Assembly: GCF_003390915.1 (NCBI RefSeq)
Contig: NZ_QMEM01000003.1
Coordinates: forward strand, 310,001-374,000
DNA from: Lewinella sp. IMCC34183
Lineage (GTDB): Bacteria > Bacteroidota > Bacteroidia > Chitinophagales > Saprospiraceae
Reading direction: 5' to 3'
DNA: 64,000 bases
The position numbers and the translations under genes are program-made. Positions within the stretch are counted from its first letter, which is position 1; each line of letters opens with the position of its first letter. Under the pieces are notes generated by a model that did no database searches, was not told where the DNA came from, and saw nothing but the letters and a program-made list of their open reading frames with translations. Shown here one piece after another: positions 27,458-33,867 of this stretch.

Positions 27458-27515
27458 TTCGCCGGTCGGCTAGTGGCCGGTCGACTAGTCGACCGGCCAC
27501 TAGCCGACCGGCGAA
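27458..27515. repeat. 58-bp perfect palindrome
   Basis: Every base from 27458 to 27515 pairs with its mirror, with no spacer; the centre is TCGACTAGTCGA. Each arm contains the motif CCGGTCGRCTAG twice with a period of 17, so the element is built from smaller palindromic pieces and holds three CTAG sites. Beyond a small asymmetric gap the arms continue for four more pairs (27451-27454 with 27517-27520). It lies between the convergent nspC and EamA genes, 23 bp past the latter's stop. Confidence 0.95.
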
Positions 27516-27538
27516 CCCGTGACTGACTTACCCGTGGA

Positions 27539-28519
27539 TTACCCATCAGCCGGTTTTATCCCCTCCGGTGGGGTAGCAGCCTCCCCGATGTCTCCGACCG
27601 AGTGCACCGGCGTCTCCTCCGTCACGGCGGGCGGTGCCTCCGCCGAATTGATGAAGTAGACGCCCGCCAGCAGGACGCTACCGGCGAGCAGCGACTGCCC
27701 GGTAATCGTCTCGCCGTTGAGCAGTCCGCCCAGCAGTACGGCGACCACCGGATTGACGTAATTGGTGGTGGCCACCTTGTCGGCGGTAACCTCGCCGAGC
27801 AGGTAATTGAAGGCAGAGAAGGCGATAATCGACCCGAATACCACGAGGAATACCCAGGCGTAGGCCGAGCGGGTGGTCACCTCCTCCAGTGTCCAGCCGG
27901 CCCACTCGTTGAGGGAGAAGCTGAACAGCAGCAGGGCGGTACCGGCGGCCAGCATCTGCATGGCGGTGGCCCGCACACGGTTCGGTCCGAGGTCCAGTCG
28001 TTGCCGCAGCAGCATACCCGCCCCCCAGCACACCATGCCGAAGGTGATCCCGATGAGCCCCTTGTAGGCGTCCGGACCGCCAATGGCGAGCGGCTGGGTG
28101 ATCAGCAGTCCCATGCCGCAAATACTGACGAAGGCGCCGAAAAAGGCCTTGTTGGACGGCCGGCTGTCCAGGGCGCCCCACATCATCAGCATGACCACTA
28201 GGGGCTCGAAGGCGATGATGAGGGAGGTGGTGCTGGTGGGCACGAACTGCTGGGACCACACCACGGCGCCGGTCCCCACGCCGAGCAGCAGCAGTCCGAC
28301 CAGGGCCGAGTTGGCCGCATACTTGAGGCGGGGTACGGTACGGTCGCCGCGGAGCAGGGTATAGATGTACATGAGCCCGCCGGCGCACAGAAAGCGGGTG
28401 CCCCCCATCCCGAAAACGGGGATGGAGTCGATCGCCCAGTAGTTGGCCAGGTAGGTCGCGCCCCACACGAAGTAGGTGATGGAAAACGCCACGATAATTA
28501 GGAGTCGATCTTTTCCCAT
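27539..28519 (-). CDS. EamA/DMT-superfamily transporter
   Basis: 326 residues with about ten hydrophobic segments arranged as two EamA repeats (first half begins LLIIVAFSITYFVWGATYLAN, second includes FGMVCWGAGMLLRQR). The drug/metabolite superfamily exports amino acids or other small metabolites across the inner membrane; no substrate can be assigned. The start at 28519 (MGKDRLLIIVAF) was preferred over one 14 codons upstream because it gives a normal short cytoplasmic N-terminus. It diverges from the OmpH-like gene. Confidence 0.85.
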   Translation of the reverse strand: MGKDRLLIIVAFSITYFVWGATYLANYWAIDSIPVFGMGGTRFLCAGGLMYIYTLLRGDRTVPRLKYAANSALVGLLLLGVGTGAVVWSQQFVPTSTTSLIIAFEPLVVMLMMWGALDSRPSNKAFFGAFVSICGMGLLITQPLAIGGPDAYKGLIGITFGMVCWGAGMLLRQRLDLGPNRVRATAMQMLAAGTALLLFSFSLNEWAGWTLEEVTTRSAYAWVFLVVFGSIIAFSAFNYLLGEVTADKVATTNYVNPVVAVLLGGLLNGETITGQSLLAGSVLLAGVYFINSAEAPPAVTEETPVHSVGDIGEAATPPEGIKPADG

Positions 28520-28530
28520 TCCAATTAGCG

Positions 28531-28538
28531 TACTTTTG
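28531..28538 (+). promoter_or_regulatory. Bacteroidota -7 promoter box (TACTTTTG) for the OmpH-like/cdaA pair
   Basis: An exact TAnnTTTG match on the plus strand, 65 bases before the ATG at 28604, in the region divergent from the EamA gene. It would give a leader of about 60 nt and drive both the lipoprotein and cdaA genes. Confidence 0.55.
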
Positions 28539-28603
28539 CGGGACAAAACAACCTGAGGCAATGCGCGCTACCGTGCACCACCTCCCCAACCAATCCTTGA
28601 TCG

Positions 28604-29221
28604 ATGATCGACGCCGCTAAAATACTTCTGTACGCTGCTTTAGTTTCGTGCGCCCTCACCTTTTTCGGCTGCGACCAGCCGGCAACTGCCTCCGAAACCA
28701 ACACCGCCACCCCCGCGGGGGCCACTTCCGCCCCGGCGCGCGAAGGTTCGGGATTGAGCATCGTCTTCATCAAAGTGGACAGCCTGCAGGCCGGCTATAC
28801 GGTGGTCGCGGACGAGCTCAGCCGGCTGGAGGACAACTTCCTGAAGGCCCAGGACAACCACGCCGCCCGCGTAAAAGCGCTAGAAACCGAGGTGGGTAAA
28901 TTGCAAAACCAGATGCAGCAGGGACTCTTGGCCCCGAACAAGGTACAGTCGGAGCAGCAACGCATCGCCCGCAAGGAGCAGGAGATCATGCAGCAGCGCG
29001 ATATGGCGCTGAACAGCATCCAGCAGGACCAGCTCGAGATCCAGCAACGCTTCTCGGAGCGGGTAAAGTCGGTCCTGGAAGAATTGCAGGCCGAAAACGG
29101 ATACGACTTCATCCTGAACCAGGGGCAGAACTCGGCCGTGCTCATTACCAACGACGCGTACGACATCACCCCGCTCGTACTGCAGCGGCTTAACGAGACG
29201 GCCCCCGACAGCTTGCAGTAA
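28604..29221 (+). CDS. OmpH/Skp-like coiled-coil lipoprotein
   Basis: 205 residues. A hydrophobic signal ends in LTFFGC (Cys about residue 23), consistent with a lipoprotein, then a Thr/Ala linker. The OmpH-type domain follows: a beta strand (GLSIVFIKVDSLQAGY), a long Gln/Glu-rich coiled coil (about 75-160) and closing strands (YDFILNQGQNSAVLITNDAYDIT). Skp-type proteins hold unfolded outer-membrane proteins in the periplasm; this one would be tethered. It is followed after 8 bp by cdaA on the same strand, an unusual pairing discussed in the findings. Confidence 0.85.
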   Translation: MIDAAKILLYAALVSCALTFFGCDQPATASETNTATPAGATSAPAREGSGLSIVFIKVDSLQAGYTVVADELSRLEDNFLKAQDNHAARVKALETEVGKLQNQMQQGLLAPNKVQSEQQRIARKEQEIMQQRDMALNSIQQDQLEIQQRFSERVKSVLEELQAENGYDFILNQGQNSAVLITNDAYDITPLVLQRLNETAPDSLQ

Positions 29222-29229
29222 CTTACGGC

Positions 29230-30027
29230 ATGCTCCTGCCCCTGGCCTTTAATATCGGATTCCTGGAGGTCGACATCTGGGATGTATTCGACGTATTGAT
29301 CGTCGGGTACCTGATCTATTGGCTGTACCGGCTGCTGCGGGGCAGCATCGCCCTCAATATCTTCGTAGGCATCGTAGCGCTGTTCTTCAGCTACCAGGCC
29401 TTCACCGCGCTGGGCATGGACCTGCTCAGCAACATCCTCAACCAGTTTATCCAGGTCGGCTTCATCAGCCTCATCATCATTTTCCAGCCCGAGGTACGCC
29501 GCTTCCTGCTGCTGCTCGGCAGCGGGACGATCAAGCAGCGGGACAGCTTCTGGAACCGTCTGCTCGGCCGGGAGGAGTTCGACCGGGAGCACGCTCCCCA
29601 AACGGCCGCCGTACGGCGCGCCTTCCTGCGCATGGCCCGGCAACGTACCGGCGCGCTCATCGTATGCACCCAGGAGGCCGACCCCAGTACCGTGATCACG
29701 GGCGGTACGGAACTCCACGCCGACATCAGCTACGGCCTGCTGGTCAGTATCTTCCACAAGGAGAGCCCCCTGCACGACGGCGCGGTACTCGTCTCTGAGC
29801 GGCGGATCGTGAAGGCCAGTGCCATCCTGCCGGTGTCGGAGAGCAGCGAGCTGCCGGCCGCCGTCGGCCTGCGCCACCGGGCGGCGGTGGGCGTGACGGA
29901 AAAAATCGACGTGGCCTGCTTCATCATTTCCGAGGAGACGGGGAAGATCTCCTTCGCTTACGGGGGCGTGCTGGAACGGGGTATCTCGGAGGAGCGGCTT
30001 ACCGAGCTCCTCGACATGTACCTGTAA
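29230..30027 (+). CDS. cdaA: diadenylate cyclase CdaA
   Basis: 265 residues. Three membrane helices (about 20-90) precede a DAC (DisA_N) domain holding the two catalytic motifs, DGA (183-185) and RHR (215-217 in GLRHRAAVG). The enzyme condenses two ATP into cyclic di-AMP, a second messenger for osmolyte and cell-wall control, at the inner membrane. In Firmicutes CdaA is regulated by the extracytoplasmic protein CdaR; no YbbR-domain gene is seen here, but an OmpH-like lipoprotein gene lies 8 bp upstream. Confidence 0.95.
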   Translation: MLLPLAFNIGFLEVDIWDVFDVLIVGYLIYWLYRLLRGSIALNIFVGIVALFFSYQAFTALGMDLLSNILNQFIQVGFISLIIIFQPEVRRFLLLLGSGTIKQRDSFWNRLLGREEFDREHAPQTAAVRRAFLRMARQRTGALIVCTQEADPSTVITGGTELHADISYGLLVSIFHKESPLHDGAVLVSERRIVKASAILPVSESSELPAAVGLRHRAAVGVTEKIDVACFIISEETGKISFAYGGVLERGISEERLTELLDMYL

Positions 30028-30030
30028 GGG

Positions 30031-30321
30031 CTAGACGACCGACTGCTTGTTGCGCCCGAGGACGAAGTAGAGAACGGCACCCAGGAAGGGGATCACGAGG
30101 ATCACGATGCCCCAGATGATCTTCTTCTCCATCGGATAGGGTTTCTTCAGCAGGTCGACCACCGCCCACACGACCAGGAGGAAGGCCAGGATACTACCGA
30201 TAACGTAGATGCCGATGCCGCCGGCGATCACCTCGCCGCCGCTGACGTCTTCGCCACAGGCGGTGAGCAGGATGGACAGGCCGAGGAGCAGGGTGAGGGG
30301 CAGAAACTTGCGGATATTCAT
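30031..30321 (-). CDS. PLDc_N-domain small membrane lipoprotein
   Basis: 96 residues: a lipoprotein-like signal (LLLGLSILLTAC), a Gly-rich segment, then two membrane helices around WAVVDLLKKPYPMEKKIIWGIVI. This is the signature of the small PLDc_N (cardiolipin-synthase N-terminal-like) domain. No phospholipase domain follows, so it is a stand-alone membrane protein of unknown role. It converges with cdaA (3 bp apart) and diverges from the M20 dipeptidase gene across a C11 tract. Confidence 0.82.
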   Translation of the reverse strand: MNIRKFLPLTLLLGLSILLTACGEDVSGGEVIAGGIGIYVIGSILAFLLVVWAVVDLLKKPYPMEKKIIWGIVILVIPFLGAVLYFVLGRNKQSVV

Positions 30322-30384
30322 AGTGAAACGGGTTTCTAGCTAAAGCATCGGGTACGCTGAGGATGTTCGCCCCGAAACCCACGG

Positions 30385-30395
30385 CCCCCCCCCCC
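30385..30395. repeat. homopolymeric C11 tract between divergent genes
   Basis: Eleven consecutive C lie in the 154-bp gap between the start codons of the PLDc_N gene (30321, minus) and the M20 dipeptidase gene (30476, plus). A TATCATTG box-like element follows at 30404-30411 on the plus strand. Such tracts are prone to slipped-strand length changes and could alter promoter spacing. Confidence 0.7.
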
Positions 30396-30475
30396 GGCGT
30401 ACCGTATCATTGCACCCGCGCCCCGCTGCCCTAACCTCCCCGCCGCTGCCGCGTTAGGGAACTAAAGAATCAACC

Positions 30476-31858
30476 ATGACGACCCGACAGTACATCGACG
30501 AGAACCGCGACCGCTTCCTGGAAGAGCTCAAGCGCCTGATCCGTATCCCTAGCATCAGCACCGCCACGGAACACGACCAGGATACCCACCGCTGCGCCGT
30601 GCAGGTGCAGGAGTACCTGGTACGCGCCGGCCTCGACAAGGCGGAACTCTACCCCACCGACGGCCACCCCATCGTGTACGCGGAGAAGATCCTGGACGAA
30701 AGCCTTCCGACCGTACTGATCTACGGCCACTACGACGTGCAACCCGCCGACCCGCTCGACGAGTGGGACACGCCCCCCTTCGAGCCGACCGTCAAGAAGA
30801 CCGCCCACCACCCGGAGGGGGCCATCTTCGCCCGCGGCGCCACCGACGACAAGGGGCAGATGTTCATCCACGTCAAGGCCGTGGAGACGATGATCCAGAC
30901 CGACAGCCTGCCGTGTAACGTCAAGTTCATGATCGAGGGCGAGGAAGAGATCGGCAGCCCCAACCTGGTGCCCTTCATCTCGGAGTACAAGGAGATGCTT
31001 TCCTCGGACGTCATCCTCATCTCGGATACCAGCATGCTGAGCAAGGATGCCCCCAGCATCACGGTGGGCCTGCGGGGACTGACTTACCTCGACGTGAAGG
31101 TGCGCAGCGCGCGGGCCGATATGCACTCCGGCCTCTTCGGTGGCGCGGTGGCCAACCCCATCAACGTGCTCTGCGAGATGATCGCGAGCCTGAAGGACGA
31201 CGATAAGCACATCACCATCCCCGGCTTCTACGACGACGTGGAGTTCCCGAGCGAGCGGGACCGGCAGCTGATGCGCGACGCTCCCTTCGACGCGCAGGAG
31301 TACATGGACAGCCCGGGCGTCTTCGGATTGGAAGGAGAAAAGGGATATACCACCTACGAGCGCACCGGCATCCTGCCTACTCTGGACGTGAACGGCATCT
31401 GGGGCGGCTTTACGGGCGAGGGCTCCAAGACCGTGATTCCGGCCGTAGCCAACGCCAAGATCAGCATGCGGCTGGTCTCCAATCAGGATTATAAAAAGAT
31501 CACGAAGCTCTTCACCGACCACTTCACATCCATCGCGCCGGACAGCGTGAAGGTAGAAGTGAAGCCTCACCACGGCGGGCAGCCCTACGTCACCCCCACC
31601 GATACGCCCGAATACCGTGCCGCGGCCGATGCCGTGAAGGAGGCCTTCGGCAAGGAGCCGGTGCCGATGTACGAGGGGGGCTCGATCCCCATCGTGCGGC
31701 AGTTCAAGGACGTGCTGGGCGTGGATACCATTCTGATGGGCTTCGGCTTTGATACGGATGGGCTGCATTCACCGAATGAGCACTTCGGGCTGTGGAATTT
31801 CTATAAGGGAATCGAGACGGTACCGGAGTTTTTTAAGGCCTATGCTGGTCGGAAGTAG
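30476..31858 (+). CDS. M20-family dipeptidase
   Basis: 460 residues of the M20 metallopeptidase family (dipeptidase/CNDP-like). Visible metal-site blocks are YGHYDVQP (His and Asp ligands), ARGATDDKGQ (bridging Asp), IEGEEEIGS (catalytic Glu-Glu), SDTS and the late HSPNEHF (His ligand). A dimerisation domain occupies roughly 190-350. It hydrolyses small peptides with two zinc ions, probably in the cytoplasm because no signal peptide is seen. Its 3' end borders directly on the tandem-repeat block beginning at 31868. Confidence 0.93.
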   Translation: MTTRQYIDENRDRFLEELKRLIRIPSISTATEHDQDTHRCAVQVQEYLVRAGLDKAELYPTDGHPIVYAEKILDESLPTVLIYGHYDVQPADPLDEWDTPPFEPTVKKTAHHPEGAIFARGATDDKGQMFIHVKAVETMIQTDSLPCNVKFMIEGEEEIGSPNLVPFISEYKEMLSSDVILISDTSMLSKDAPSITVGLRGLTYLDVKVRSARADMHSGLFGGAVANPINVLCEMIASLKDDDKHITIPGFYDDVEFPSERDRQLMRDAPFDAQEYMDSPGVFGLEGEKGYTTYERTGILPTLDVNGIWGGFTGEGSKTVIPAVANAKISMRLVSNQDYKKITKLFTDHFTSIAPDSVKVEVKPHHGGQPYVTPTDTPEYRAAADAVKEAFGKEPVPMYEGGSIPIVRQFKDVLGVDTILMGFGFDTDGLHSPNEHFGLWNFYKGIETVPEFFKAYAGRK

Positions 31859-31867
31859 GGAGGGTTT

Positions 31868-32238
31868 GTCGCGCTGCGCGCTCCGGGGTTTCATACAGAT
31901 TCGCACGGATAGTCTACAGATTACCGCAGATTGGGAATATGTGCGTGACGCGGGAGTGCAGAGATGCTTTATCCGGTAATTGGATAGGAGGTGTCGGCGT
32001 GTCGGACGGGAAAGGTTTTTGTCGCGCTGCGCGCTCCGGGGTTTCACACAGATTCGCACGGATAGTCCACAGATTACCGCAGATTGGGAATATGTGCGTG
32101 ACGCGGGAGTGCAGAGATGCTTTATCCGGTAATTGGATGGGAGGTGTCGGCGTGTCGGATGGGAAAGGCTTTTGTCGCGCTGCGCGCTCCGGGGTTTCAC
32201 ACAGATTCGCACGGATAGTCCACAGAATACCGCAGATT
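31868..32238. repeat. 153-bp tandem repeats upstream of the GxxExxY gene (two full copies plus a partial third)
   Basis: Copies start at 31868, 32021 and 32174, exactly 153 bp apart. The first two differ at about five positions; the third stops matching near 32238. Each unit carries a GC-rich element (GTCGCGCTGCGCGCTCCGGG), a CACAGATT...CACAGATT segment and an AT-richer remainder. Because 153 is a multiple of three, the repeats keep several frames open on both strands, but these look non-coding. The CACAGATT segment matches, in inverted orientation, the units downstream of the gene. Immediately after the array, 32260-32276 forms a 7-bp hairpin. Confidence 0.95.
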
Positions 32239-32332
32239 TTCTTTGGGTTGTCCGGATTCGGATCGCTGCGCGATCCGGGAGGGTGCCGGTTAAAAGACCG
32301 ATCATTTAACGCCAGTCCACGTATGGTAGACT

Positions 32333-32353
32333 GCGGCAAAGGAATTTTGCCGC
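32333..32353 (+). promoter_or_regulatory. hairpin abutting the start codon of the GxxExxY gene
   Basis: GCGGCAAA (32333-32340) and TTTGCCGC (32346-32353) form a perfect 8-bp stem with loop GGAAT; the stem ends at the base before the ATG, and T32332 can pair with its A. In RNA this would bury the initiation region, including the only purine-rich tract (AAAGGAA). A second, overlapping stem (CAGTC at 32313-32317 with GACTG at 32329-32333) could compete with it. A translational switch is an inference. Confidence 0.6.
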
Positions 32354-32725
32354 ATGGAATTGAACGACATCACCTACGCCATTATCGGAGCCTCCTACAA
32401 GGTACACGCCGCGTTGGGTCCCGGCCTTCTGGAAAGTGTTTACGAGACGTGCTTACTGCATGAATGCCGTGAGGAAGGGTTGAAGGCCAAAACCCAGGTG
32501 GAGGTACCGGTCGTCTACAACGGCCTGATCATGCCGGTCGCTTACCGGATGGATTTGCTGGTAGAGGAGAAGGTGGTCGTGGAAATAAAGTCGGTCGAGT
32601 CACTCCGGCCGCTGCACCAGGCGCAGGTACTGACCTACCTACGCACGGCCCAGCTGCCGGTGGGCCTGCTCATCAACTTCAACACCACTAACCTAAGGGA
32701 GGGCATCAAGCGCTTCCGCAGATAA
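32354..32725 (+). CDS. GxxExxY-family protein (PD-(D/E)XK superfamily)
   Basis: 123 residues. The family motif is G24-x-x-E27-x-x-Y30 (in ALGPGLLESVYE). A PD-(D/E)XK nuclease-like core follows: D67 in YRMDLLV, then E77-x-K79 in VVVEIKS, then Q91 in a helix (HQAQVLTYL). The family is widespread, often in many copies per genome, and its function is not established; a nuclease activity is inferred from the conserved D...ExK. The gene is tightly framed: a hairpin touches its start codon, and a repeat unit begins at its stop codon (TAAATCCGTG). Repeat families surround it on both sides. Confidence 0.9.
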   Translation: MELNDITYAIIGASYKVHAALGPGLLESVYETCLLHECREEGLKAKTQVEVPVVYNGLIMPVAYRMDLLVEEKVVVEIKSVESLRPLHQAQVLTYLRTAQLPVGLLINFNTTNLREGIKRFRR

Positions 32726-33152
32726 ATCCGTGAAAATCTGTGGACTATCCGCGTAAATCTGTGAGAAACTTCCAGTTTGCGAAGCAAACTCCTATGTCTC
32801 CAGGTGTCTCGGGTAAGGCCAAGAAACATCCTTCCAAATCGGTGAGAACCATCCGGTTTGCGAAGCAAACGCCTATACTCCCCACACATCAGGTAATCCC
32901 AAGGATAGTCTGTGAAAATCTGTGGACTATCCACGCAAATCTGTGAGAAACATCCGGTTTGCGAAGCAAACGCCTATACTCCACACACATCAGGTAATTC
33001 CAAGGATAGTCTGTGAAAATCTGTGGACTATCCGCGTAAATCTGTGAGAAACTTTCAGTTTGCGAAGCAAACGCCTATGCTCCACACACATCAGGTAATC
33101 CCAAGAAACATCCTTCCGAATCGGTGAGAACCATCCAGTTTGCGAAGCAAAC
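32724..33152. repeat. 80/101-bp interspersed repeats with GTTTGCGAAGCAAAC hairpins
   Basis: The 15-bp palindrome GTTTGCGAAGCAAAC occurs five times, starting at 32775, 32856, 32957, 33058 and 33138 (spacings 81, 101, 101 and 80 bp). The long units contain AATCTGTGGACTATCCGCG-type sequence, the inverse complement of the CACAGATT segment upstream of the gene. The short units replace it with AAGAAACATCCTTCC followed by a RATCGGTGAGAACC stretch. After the palindrome comes a common tail (GCCTATRCTCCAC, then CACATCAGGTAAT). The intervals are near copies of one another, so this is not a CRISPR array. No gene lies between 32726 and 33211. Confidence 0.95.
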
Positions 33153-33211
33153 GCCCAATCAAGGGAACGGAAGCTTCCTCACCCTACCACTCAACCCGGA
33201 GGGATTAGACC

Positions 33212-33721
33212 TTACCGGCGCACCCCACCCTCATCGATATACTGCTTACGCACCAGCTCATCCACCGTAGGCTCCCGCACGTTCAGCACGGCGCCGGAGA
33301 AGAAGAGCGTCTTGCCCGCCAGCGCATGATTCGCGTCCAGCGAGACTAACTCGTCGTTCCAGTCTAGGACCTTGGCATTTACGTCCTTGCCGCTGGAGTC
33401 GGTCAGGGTAATGTACTGCCCCTTTTCCAGCAATCCCGGCTCGATCTGCTCCCGCTCGTTCTTAAAAATGTGGATCGGGGCCTGCAGGATATGCGCCTCG
33501 TCGCGGTGGCCGTAGGCATCGTCAGGACCGAGCTGAAAGCTGAAGCCCATCCCGCTCTTCAGCCCGAACAGCCGCCGTTCCCAGGCGGGCAGCATACGGC
33601 CGGTGCCGAACATGAAGATGAAGGGGTAGTTGACGTCCATGCGCTCGAGCAGGGTGCCCGACGGACCGCCGTCGCGGACCTCGTAGGTGAGGGTTACTAT
33701 GCTGTTGTCGTCAATGGTCAT
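33212..33721 (-). CDS. FKBP-type peptidyl-prolyl isomerase, SlyD-like
   Basis: 169 residues. An FKBP core begins at residue 1 (SIVTLTYEVRDG) and contains FGTGRMLPAWERRLFGLKSGM. It is interrupted, as in SlyD, by an insert-in-flap domain (about 70-135, DAYGHRDEA to LDANHALAGKTLFF). Such enzymes catalyse prolyl isomerisation and act as folding helpers. No signal peptide and no His-rich metal-binding tail are seen, so it is probably cytoplasmic. It diverges from the S41 peptidase gene and its 3' end faces the repeat block. Confidence 0.9.
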   Translation of the reverse strand: MTIDDNSIVTLTYEVRDGGPSGTLLERMDVNYPFIFMFGTGRMLPAWERRLFGLKSGMGFSFQLGPDDAYGHRDEAHILQAPIHIFKNEREQIEPGLLEKGQYITLTDSSGKDVNAKVLDWNDELVSLDANHALAGKTLFFSGAVLNVREPTVDELVRKQYIDEGGVRR

Positions 33722-33867
33722 ACGGCGGCGGTTGGTGAGGCTTTCCTACCAAAACACCAAACCATCCAAGAGTTCAACGCGGCGGCGAAGCGCGGGTGCC
33801 GGGTAAACCCGTAACCGGGAAAGTGTGTGGGTAAGTCCTTACATTGTTGTTCCAGCAAATATCTACT

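Noticed and set aside
31769-32463. Long open frames on both strands across the 153-bp tandem repeats
   Set aside because: They arise because the repeat length is a multiple of three. The translations are repeated, basic and cysteine-rich without any fold signature, and lie antisense to each other.
32775-33152. Regularly spaced palindromes as a CRISPR array
   Set aside because: The sequences between the palindromes are near copies of each other, not unique spacers, the spacing is 80-101 bp, and no cas gene is present.
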